From an uncultured Bacilli bacterium (GTDB lineage Bacteria > Bacillota_I > Bacilli_A > RFN20 > CAG-449): a stretch of DNA of 35,833 nucleotides. Both the position numbers and the translations under genes were made by a program. Below the pieces are notes generated by a model. That model did no database searches. It was not told where the DNA came from and was given only the letters and a program-made list of their open reading frames with translations. The stretch lies in the NCBI GenBank assembly GCA_947632435.1, contig CANRPC010000017.1, positions 1-35,833 on the forward strand, given 5' to 3'. Positions 16,645 to 23,457 of the stretch are shown in pieces. Positions within the stretch are counted from its first letter, which is position 1; every line of letters starts with the position of its first letter.

Positions 16645-18105
16645 ATGATTGATTTTACCAATATAGAAAAATATAAAGAAAATAATCGTATTGAGGCAAA
16701 AAAGGCAGTTGGTGGTTTGCCACATAGTATTTGGGAAACCTATTCCGCATTTGCCAACACTCTTGGGGGTATTATTTTACTTGGTGTTGAAGAACTCGCT
16801 GACAAGTCTTTGCATCCTGTGGATTTGCCCGACCCAAAAAAGATAATAAAGGACTTTTGGAATATTGTAAATAACACGAACAAAGTGAGCGCAAACATTC
16901 TCTCAGACAAAGACGTAACCATTGAGAATATCAATGGTAAACACATTGTTGCTATCCGTGTTCCTCGTGCACAACGTAGTGATAAACCAGTATATATTGA
17001 TGGCAATCCTCTTTCAGGAAGCTACCGCCGCAATGGTGAAGGCGACTACAAATGTACCAAAGAAGAAGTCCAAGCAATGATGCGTGATGCCGCTATCAAG
17101 ACTCAGGATATGCTTGTACTTGAAAATATGAGACTTGATGCATTCGATTATGATAGCGTGAAGCGTTACCGTATCCGAATGAAAAATTACCGCCCAGGAC
17201 ACGTGTGGGAAGAGCTTGAAGACATTGAGTTTCTTTATAAACTCGGTGCAGTTGGAAGATCTAATGATGGGAAAATGCATCCAACCGCTGCAGGTCTTTT
17301 GATGTTCGGTTATGAATATGAGATTGTAAAAGAATTTCCTGCATATTTTCTTGATTATCAAGAGCAAGATGATTCAAACACCCGTTGGACAGATCGTATC
17401 GTGTCTTCATCTGGCAATTGGAGTGGAAATATTTATGATTTCTACTTCCGTGTTTTTAACAAAATTACACAGGATATTAAAGTTCCGTTCAAACTTGATG
17501 TTGGCGATCGAATTGATGATACACCAATACATAAGGCGCTTAGAGAAGCTCTTGCCAATTGCTTGATAAATGCTGATTATTATGGTAGACAAGGTATTGT
17601 CATAATTAAGAAAAAAAATATTATCACGTTTTCTAATCCTGGTGGTTTCCGTATCGATGTTGAAGCGGCAAAAAGTGGTGGTATTTCCGATCCTCGTAAC
17701 AGCACGCTCATCAAGATGTTTAATCTTATTGATATAGGTGAACGCGCAGGTAGCGGTATTCCAAATATCTTCAATGTTTGGAAAAAGCAAGATTGGCCTA
17801 TTCCTATTATTGACGAGAGTTTTGAACCAGATAGAATTACGTTATCGCTACTCATTGGAAAAAGTAGCGATAAAAAAGTAGCGATAAAATGTAGCGATAA
17901 AACGATAAAAAACAAATCTCAAATTCAAAAACAAGCCGTTATTAACTATTTAACCAAGAAGAGGTTTACCAAAACTACAGAAATTGCTGAATTACTTGGT
18001 GTAAAGAATGCAAGAGCACGCTGTTTGCTTGGCGAATTGGTTTTAGAAGGCATAATTGTTACTGAAGGTGAAAACAGAAACAGAATTTATAAGTTAAAAG
18101 CGTAA
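16645..18105 (+). CDS. AlbA_2, HATPase_c_4 and winged-helix protein, higher-GC cargo
   Basis: This 486-residue protein has the AlbA_2 domain first (NRIEAKKAVGGLPHSIWETYSAFANTLGGIILLGVEE), then GHKL-like motifs (ALREALANCLINADYYG, FSNPGGFRID, GERAGSGIPNIF), and a C-terminal winged helix. I chose ATG 16645 because GGAGG lies 9 bases upstream; the open frame extends 21 codons further but that part overlaps the XRE gene. The sequence has many GC-ending codons and looks close to 40% GC by eye, well above its neighbours. Together with the XRE gene it resembles a transferred regulator pair. The function is unproven. Related proteins are often found near defence genes. Confidence 0.85.
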   Translation: MIDFTNIEKYKENNRIEAKKAVGGLPHSIWETYSAFANTLGGIILLGVEELADKSLHPVDLPDPKKIIKDFWNIVNNTNKVSANILSDKDVTIENINGKHIVAIRVPRAQRSDKPVYIDGNPLSGSYRRNGEGDYKCTKEEVQAMMRDAAIKTQDMLVLENMRLDAFDYDSVKRYRIRMKNYRPGHVWEELEDIEFLYKLGAVGRSNDGKMHPTAAGLLMFGYEYEIVKEFPAYFLDYQEQDDSNTRWTDRIVSSSGNWSGNIYDFYFRVFNKITQDIKVPFKLDVGDRIDDTPIHKALREALANCLINADYYGRQGIVIIKKKNIITFSNPGGFRIDVEAAKSGGISDPRNSTLIKMFNLIDIGERAGSGIPNIFNVWKKQDWPIPIIDESFEPDRITLSLLIGKSSDKKVAIKCSDKTIKNKSQIQKQAVINYLTKKRFTKTTEIAELLGVKNARARCLLGELVLEGIIVTEGENRNRIYKLKA

Positions 18106-18166
18106 AAATAGTTATTAAAAGTGAAATAATTTATATCAAAATTTAAATATAAAAAGACTTTTAAAA

Positions 18167-19573
18167 TTATTTATGGACTTTCCATTTACCTAGTTTTTTT
18201 GAACCAACACGCTCAATAATGCCTTTATTTTTTAATTCACTAATGGCTCTAATTATTGTCGAACGTGATTTATTTGTCGTAATCATTATATCCGAAATCA
18301 TAATATTAGGATTTGCGTTCATTATTTTTAATACTTGATATGCATTATCACTTAAAGTTTCATTTAAAGTATCATTTAAAGTGTCATTTAAAGTATCACT
18401 TAATTTATATGTATTTTTAAAAATAACATTTGGTAAAGTAACAATAAAAAAATTATCTGTTTCTTCAATTATTGGATTTAGCCTATAAGGTTGATATGCT
18501 TTAATGATTTTTTTTATTCCTGTTGCATAATTTTCAATAAAATTAAATTTATTTAAAACAAATACAAGATTAGGATTTCTAAAGGATTGTCTCCCATTGA
18601 GTACATCTTTCATTGTAATGCGATAAAGGTTTCCTGGTGAACCAATTACCACCTTATCTTTAAAGAATTCTATTTTAATATCCGAAGGAAATGATGGATC
18701 AAAATGCGCAAAAGCATTAACTACTGCTTCACGCAAAGAAGGATCTGGGTAATTTTTTATTTCTTTTCTTGCTATATTAGAGCCTATTACACTTGCACTA
18801 GTTTCATTATAAATATTAACATATTCAAGAACTTGTTCTAAGATAGTAATCCAAGATCCTTTAAATTCTTTTTTAACAGCAAAATCCATCATATTATTAC
18901 GATATACTGCAAATTTTACAACATGAGGATTTTCATCACTTAAAAGATAAGCCAAATTATTAAATTTAGAATTATTATCTAATAATTTAAGCGCGGCAAA
19001 TTTTTCTTCAGAAAATTCAATTCCTTTACTTTGGGCAGCAAGCGAAAGAAATTTAAAGTGTAAGTTTTGAACAGGTGAAGTTTCTTGTTCCCAAAAAAAT
19101 TGTTTAAAAGAATACCATAATTTTTTTTCAATTGCAGGGTATTTTTTTAAATTTTGTCTATAACTTCCTACACGAACATATTCTTTCCCATTAAATGATG
19201 TAGGTTGATTAAATGCTGCGGGAATTTCCACGAAAACAATTTTTTTTAAAGCTGCATATTCAACTTCATAAATACTAAAACCTATTTTAGGTTCAATTAA
19301 ACGATTAAGCCAATTTTCAATATCTTCATTTCCCTGTTTTTGTTTTCGGTAATTATAATTTGTTCCAATAACTTCATGTGTTTTATCATCTATTCCAAAA
19401 ATCAAATATCCATAAGGTCTATTAAAAAGTGCTGCACCATTAGAAAGAGCTGATATATTTTTACCTAAATCTTGATTAGAAAGAAAATCAAGTTTAAATT
19501 CTAACCACTCTGTTTCAGTATCTTCTTTTCTTAAAATATCAATTAATTCTATTAAATAGCTATTAGTATACAT
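18167..19573 (-). CDS. AlbA_2, HATPase_c_4 and winged-helix protein with a repeated DTLN linker
   Basis: This 468-residue protein is the third of this architecture in the window. The AlbA_2 domain opens TEWLEFKLDFLSNQDLGKNISALSN and continues PYGYLIFGIDDKTHEVIG. GHKL-like motifs follow in SLREAVVNAFAHFDP and IGSPGNLYRI. The linker near residue 390-410 repeats NDTL about five times, encoded by 12-bp tandem repeats (18348-18403). A winged helix ends the protein (SRSTIIRAISELKNKGIIERVGSK). AGAGGAAA precedes the ATG. It is convergent with the 16645 gene, 61 bp away. Base composition is AT-rich like the host, unlike the XRE pair. Confidence 0.85.
   Translation of the reverse strand: MYTNSYLIELIDILRKEDTETEWLEFKLDFLSNQDLGKNISALSNGAALFNRPYGYLIFGIDDKTHEVIGTNYNYRKQKQGNEDIENWLNRLIEPKIGFSIYEVEYAALKKIVFVEIPAAFNQPTSFNGKEYVRVGSYRQNLKKYPAIEKKLWYSFKQFFWEQETSPVQNLHFKFLSLAAQSKGIEFSEEKFAALKLLDNNSKFNNLAYLLSDENPHVVKFAVYRNNMMDFAVKKEFKGSWITILEQVLEYVNIYNETSASVIGSNIARKEIKNYPDPSLREAVVNAFAHFDPSFPSDIKIEFFKDKVVIGSPGNLYRITMKDVLNGRQSFRNPNLVFVLNKFNFIENYATGIKKIIKAYQPYRLNPIIEETDNFFIVTLPNVIFKNTYKLSDTLNDTLNDTLNETLSDNAYQVLKIMNANPNIMISDIMITTNKSRSTIIRAISELKNKGIIERVGSKKLGKWKVHK
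18348..18403. repeat. 12-bp tandem repeat inside the AlbA_2 gene
   Basis: About 4.7 units of TCATTTAAAGTA-like sequence occur (units start at 18348, 18360, 18372, 18384 and 18396). Each encodes a four-residue NDTL/SDTL step on the minus strand. Unit gain or loss would keep the frame and change only linker length. Confidence 0.85.
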
Positions 19574-19648
19574 GAAATTATTTCCTCTTATCTAATTTTA
19601 ACATTTAAAAAAAATAAAATTACATACTATATATACATATATATTAAG

Positions 19649-20729
19649 TTATTTTTTATATCTAATTTGGAGATTTAAAGTAAAATAAATTTTATTATCT
19701 ATTGGATTTTTATATAATTCCAACATATGAAATCTAGAAGTACTAGGTGAATCAAGCTTTGTTTCATTTATTAAATAATTTATAACTTCTTTTCTATAAT
19801 AAATTAAATCAAGGATAACAATATTGCCATTATTTTTTATTATTACTAAACCTCCATTCACTTTTTTATTTCCATCCCATTTTTTACTTGGAAAAAAGCA
19901 AAAAGAAATTCCTTCTAAAAAATCCCCTAATTTTTTTATTGCAAAATCTTTATCCTCAAATTGATTTGAAGTTACAAATAATGAAAATAAGTCTTTGTTT
20001 CCTGTAATATATGATTGTACTAAAACATTTGCAAGATATTCTGGCATTTTGGAATCAATCATTTTTAAATTATAATTTAATGCTTCATCAACAATTTTTT
20101 CGAACTTAATTTTACCACCATGAGATTTTATAAAATTAATTCTATCTACTAATTTAGTTTTTGTATTTATTTTATTTATTCGTTTAATATATTTTTCATC
20201 TAATCCTTTAATTGAATATAAAAAATTTGTATGTCGGCTTGAATTTAATAACGTAGCAGGACTTCCTAAAGATGATTTTATGCTATATTTAAGTTCAATT
20301 TGTTTTTCTAAATGATGATCTATAATAGTTGCTTCTAAATCTTCTTTATTAAAAGATTTAGATTTTATAGTTTTTCCTCTTGTTAATTTAGCAAGAATAT
20401 CATTTACATCTTTAATTTCAAATGCTCCATTACCTCTTGGAGCATTTAAAATAGCTTCATATATTTTATGTTTATTTTCAGCTAACTCAATCTTGGATAT
20501 TATACTATCTAAATCGTTATCATATATTACCTTAATATCATTTTGATTATTTAAAGCATATTCGATTATTCCTTTAGAATTTGGATTATCAATTTTTATT
20601 TTTTTTTAAATAATATAATTCATTATTAATTTCTTTTAATTCAGAATTTCCAATCGAAAGATTTGGATGTAAAAGCATAGACAATATAGCATAAATTTCA
20701 GACCATTCTCCACGATTAAAACTGTTCAT
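19649..20729 (-). pseudogene. HpaII-like type II restriction endonuclease, frameshifted
   Basis: ATG 20729 (ribosome site GAGGAAAT, 10 bp after the methyltransferase stop) opens MNSFNRGEWSEIYAILSMLL. The frame ends soon after a run of nine A (plus-strand T run 20599-20607). Moving one base there continues without stops to 19649 and gives about 359 residues, the usual size of this family. The rebuilt product has IKSSLGSPATLLNSSRHTNF and, near its end, VNGGLVIIKNNGNIVILDL, as in RE_HpaII proteins (CCGG cutters). Eight or eleven A would restore the frame. It may be a broken gene, a phase-variable one, or a sequencing error. The family call rests on motif memory. Confidence 0.75.
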
Positions 20730-20739
20730 TATTATTTCC

Positions 20740-21621
20740 TCATTGTTTGTTAATAATTACATCAATCATTTTTTCACCAATAGCTTGAATAGCAGGAATG
20801 GCAACTGAATTTCCTAATTGTTTCATTGCGGCACTTTTTGAAACTGGGAAGACAAAGGAATCGGGAAATCCCTGCATTCTTTTTCCTTCTTTTGGACCTA
20901 TACGTCTTTCAATACCATCAACGATATAACCATCCCAATTTCTCCTATCATTAATCGGTGAATTTTTTCCACCAACTCTTAAAGTAAAACCTATTTTTTT
21001 ATCAACATGTCCTTCAAAAACATCACTCATTGTCTTTGTTAATGGAACTGGTTTAGGAAAGTTAAATAAGCTACCATTTATATCATTTCTAAAACAAATC
21101 ATATATAATCTTGGTCTGTGTTGAGGACAATTAAAATCCGATGCTTTAACAATTTGATAATACATTGTATATCCTAATTCCTCTATTGTTTTTTTTATAA
21201 TTTCGAAAGTTTTTCCACCTTGATGTGTAAAAAGTCCTCTAACATTTTCTAAAAAAACTGCTTTAGGTTTTTTTATTTTCATAATACTAGCTATATTAAA
21301 GAAAAGTGTTCCTCTTGTATCTTCAAATCCTTTCTTATTACCTGCTTGTGAAAATGGTTGACAAGGAAATCCTGCACAAATAACATCATGATTTGGTATT
21401 GAATTAGGATCTACTTTAGTTATATCTCCTGCATAAAATTCATTAGGATGACCATCTTTAAAAATTTTTGTGGATGTTGAACTAAAATTTGCTGTATAAG
21501 TTTTTCTACAATCTTCATCCCATTCCGAAGCAAAAACACATTCACCACCTAAATTATCCATCGCTATATGAAAACCACCAATTCCTGCAAATAAATCAAT
21601 ATAAGTAAATTTTTTACTCAT
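20740..21621 (-). CDS. DNA (cytosine-5) methyltransferase of an HpaII-like system
   Basis: The enzyme methylates cytosine C5 in the site of its partner endonuclease. All main motifs are present in 293 residues: motif I DLFAGIGG (9-16), motif IV GFPCQPFS with catalytic Cys87, motif VI ENVRG (125-129), motif VIII CPQHRPRLY (165-173), a short target-recognition region (about 185-245) and motif X LGNSVAIP (269-276). It is short for a C5 enzyme but not truncated. It starts 3 bp after the controller gene, with GGGAG inside that gene, and stops at TGA. A CCGG target is inferred only from the neighbouring HpaII-like gene. With the endonuclease frame broken, the cell would still methylate. Confidence 0.92.
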   Translation of the reverse strand: MSKKFTYIDLFAGIGGFHIAMDNLGGECVFASEWDEDCRKTYTANFSSTSTKIFKDGHPNEFYAGDITKVDPNSIPNHDVICAGFPCQPFSQAGNKKGFEDTRGTLFFNIASIMKIKKPKAVFLENVRGLFTHQGGKTFEIIKKTIEELGYTMYYQIVKASDFNCPQHRPRLYMICFRNDINGSLFNFPKPVPLTKTMSDVFEGHVDKKIGFTLRVGGKNSPINDRRNWDGYIVDGIERRIGPKEGKRMQGFPDSFVFPVSKSAAMKQLGNSVAIPAIQAIGEKMIDVIINKQ

Positions 21622-21624
21622 AAT

Positions 21625-21873
21625 TTATTCTCCCTTATTAGACAAAAATATTTCGCAATTAAAAGGTTCAAAAAAAGTTTTTAAAGTAATACCTAAACCA
21701 TTACAAATAGCATTTAAATTCTCAATTGTTATATTTTGTTTTCCTGATTCTATTCTTGATAAATATGTCCTATCAATATGGATTTTTTTTGAAAATTCTT
21801 CTTGATTTAAATTAGTTTGAATTATTCGTAAATCTCTAACTCTTTTTCCTATTATTTCTTTTAACATAGTCAT
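21625..21873 (-). CDS. XRE-family controller (C) protein of the restriction-modification system
   Basis: This 82-residue helix-turn-helix protein (QEEFSKKIHIDRTYLSRIESGKQNITIENLNAICNGLGIT) has the typical size and form of C proteins, which time endonuclease expression after entry into a new cell. The order C-methyltransferase-endonuclease is tight and on one strand. AAGGAG precedes the first ATG; a second in-frame ATG lies two codons on. The upstream region carries two controller-box-like operators (21906-21938), which supports the C-protein role beyond simple homology. Confidence 0.88.
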   Translation of the reverse strand: MTMLKEIIGKRVRDLRIIQTNLNQEEFSKKIHIDRTYLSRIESGKQNITIENLNAICNGLGITLKTFFEPFNCEIFLSNKGE

Positions 21874-21890
21874 ATAAAAACTCCTTAATT

Positions 21891-21938
21891 AATATATCAT
21901 TATGTGACTTAAAAGTCAATTACTGTGACTTATGAGTA
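21891..21938 (-). promoter_or_regulatory. Promoter of the restriction-modification operon with two C-boxes
   Basis: Box 1 is GACTTAAAAGTC (21906-21917) and box 2 is GACTTATGAGTA (21927-21938), 21 bp apart and each preceded by TGT. This resembles the GACT-N4-AGTC double operators of known C proteins. On the minus strand TTGACT (21914-21919) and TATATT (21891-21896) are spaced 17 bases. Box 1 overlaps the -35 and box 2 lies upstream, the usual activator/repressor layout. The transcript would begin almost at the ribosome site. Confidence 0.75.
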
Positions 21939-21954
21939 TCAATTAAGTTAATTA

Positions 21955-21971
21955 TAATCTAAGTGCAACAA
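21955..21971. repeat. 17-bp direct repeat, right copy
   Basis: TAATCTAAGTGCAACAA is identical to 16248-16264. It lies between the controller-gene promoter and the end of the 21991 ATPase gene. Confidence 0.6.
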
Positions 21972-21990
21972 ATAATATTTTTTTATCTTT

Positions 21991-23334
21991 TTAAATAAGA
22001 AAAGCCATATAATAAGGAATTGTTAAAATATTATTTGTTTCACCAATATTGCATTCTTTAAGTCTTATTAATTTGTTTACTTCAGGATATTTTATTTTAT
22101 TACTAAGAACTTCTTTCGCAGATTTAGTGTTTCCATTTTTTGCTTTTACCTCTACTAAAGTAATTTCTTTTTGATATTTTGTAATAAAATCTATTTCTAA
22201 GCCACTATCTTTTGAAAAATAATATAAAGGTTTAAAGTTTTTCGAAAAGGCATCCGCGATAATATTTTCATAGATTGCGCCTTTATAAATACCTAAATCA
22301 TTTAATAATATCTCACCTGCAGTTTCTTCATCAAGAAGCGCTACTAAAAGTCCACTATCGCATAAATATATCTTAAAAATATTGTTAATTTTATTTCCTT
22401 CTAATGGTGATTCAGGAATAGATAAATTATAACATAAGCAAATAAGTCCATAATCAACAAGCCATTGTATCGCAGCTTCATATTTTTGAATTGATGATTT
22501 TTTATCAATTTTAGAAATCATAAATTTTTTATTTTCTTTAGCTAATTGTGATGGAATTGAATCAAAAACACGATTTATTCTAGCTAATAGTTCTTTATCT
22601 ACTTTTTCTGATTCATTTTCATCTAAATGTTTTGCAAAATCATCTTTAAAACCTTCTAAAATATCTCTTTGCTCTATTCGTACTTGATTAAAATCGTTTG
22701 TTTTGATAAAAACATTTACTACCGAAGGCATTCCACCTACACATATATATTCTTTAAAATATCTTAATAAAGAAGTATGAATAGATTCAGAAATAATCTC
22801 TTTATTATCAAAACACTTTTTTAAATATTCTATAATATCCTCTTTAATCCCTTTGGCCCATAAAAACTCTTCAAAATCCATAGGTTTCATATAACAAACA
22901 TGTTCAAATCCAATTGAAACTCCACCTGAATATTTTAAATTATAACCTCTTATTCCAAGTAATGATCCTGTAGCAATTACATCAAATCTTCCATCTTCAA
23001 CTAATGGTTTTAATGCGGCTCTAGCACCTGAACATTCTTGAATTTCATCAAAAATTAATACCGTTTCAAAAGGAATAAATAAACAACCTGCTTTTTTTGC
23101 TGAAATGTTTTTAATTAATTCATCAACATTAAGATTTCCTTTAAAACAAGATTTCATATCTATTTCTACTTTAAAATTAATATATATCACATGTTTATAA
23201 TTCTCTTTTGCAAATTTATTAACAATAAATGTTTTTCCAACTTGTCTTAATCCTTTTAAAACAAAAGCCTTTTTATTTATTTTTAAATTTGCTTTCCATA
23301 ATTTTAATTGATCTTCTATTTTCCTTCTAAACAT
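21991..23334 (-). CDS. AAA_14/DUF4143-family ATPase
   Basis: This 447-residue protein has an N-terminal P-loop ATPase domain (AAA_14) with Walker A GLRQVGKT (28-35) and Walker B VLIFDEIQEC. A sensor-like ATGSLLGI and the DUF4143 C-terminal part follow. The end holds a PD-(D/E)XK-like pattern, EIDFITKY then LVEVKAKNG. This is a very common accessory ATPase family in low-GC and gut bacteria whose cellular role is not established. GGAGG precedes the ATG. Three exact 20-bp repeats at 33-bp period lie over the promoter, which suggests self-regulation. A second intact member lies at 29713 and a decayed one at 29337. Confidence 0.88.
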   Translation of the reverse strand: MFRRKIEDQLKLWKANLKINKKAFVLKGLRQVGKTFIVNKFAKENYKHVIYINFKVEIDMKSCFKGNLNVDELIKNISAKKAGCLFIPFETVLIFDEIQECSGARAALKPLVEDGRFDVIATGSLLGIRGYNLKYSGGVSIGFEHVCYMKPMDFEEFLWAKGIKEDIIEYLKKCFDNKEIISESIHTSLLRYFKEYICVGGMPSVVNVFIKTNDFNQVRIEQRDILEGFKDDFAKHLDENESEKVDKELLARINRVFDSIPSQLAKENKKFMISKIDKKSSIQKYEAAIQWLVDYGLICLCYNLSIPESPLEGNKINNIFKIYLCDSGLLVALLDEETAGEILLNDLGIYKGAIYENIIADAFSKNFKPLYYFSKDSGLEIDFITKYQKEITLVEVKAKNGNTKSAKEVLSNKIKYPEVNKLIRLKECNIGETNNILTIPYYMAFLI

Positions 23335-23344
23335 TGTATCCTCC

Positions 23345-23430
23345 AGGTTTTTACAAGCGAGTTTATACTAATATTATAGGTTTTTACAAGCGAGTTTTCA
23401 ATAAAATTTAAGGTTTTTACAAGCGAGTTT
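23345..23430 (-). repeat. Three 20-bp iterons at exact 33-bp period before the ATPase gene
   Basis: AGGTTTTTACAAGCGAGTTT occurs at 23345-23364, 23378-23397 and 23411-23430, with no mismatch. The unit is GC-richer than the spacers. The first copy touches the ribosome-binding site, the middle copy fills the promoter spacer and the third lies upstream, so a protein bound to them would block both transcription and ribosome access. Confidence 0.95.
23373..23401 (-). promoter_or_regulatory. Promoter of the 21991 ATPase gene, embedded in the iterons
   Basis: On the minus strand TTGAAA (23396-23401) and a perfect TATAAT (23373-23378) are separated by 17 bases, and those 17 bases are the core of the middle iteron. 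The start would be near 23366, giving a leader of about 30 nt that contains the whole first iteron. Confidence 0.75.
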
Positions 23431-23457
23431 TGCTAAATGTAAATGATTTCTACTTTA

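Noticed and set aside
16424-17915. Minus-strand and alternate-frame open frames across the XRE/AlbA_2 pair
   Set aside because: They overlap confirmed coding sequence; the higher GC of the segment lowers stop frequency and creates shadows.
23345-23430. CRISPR-like array of three repeats
   Set aside because: The 13-bp spacers are too short, the repeats coincide with promoter elements, and there is no cas gene.
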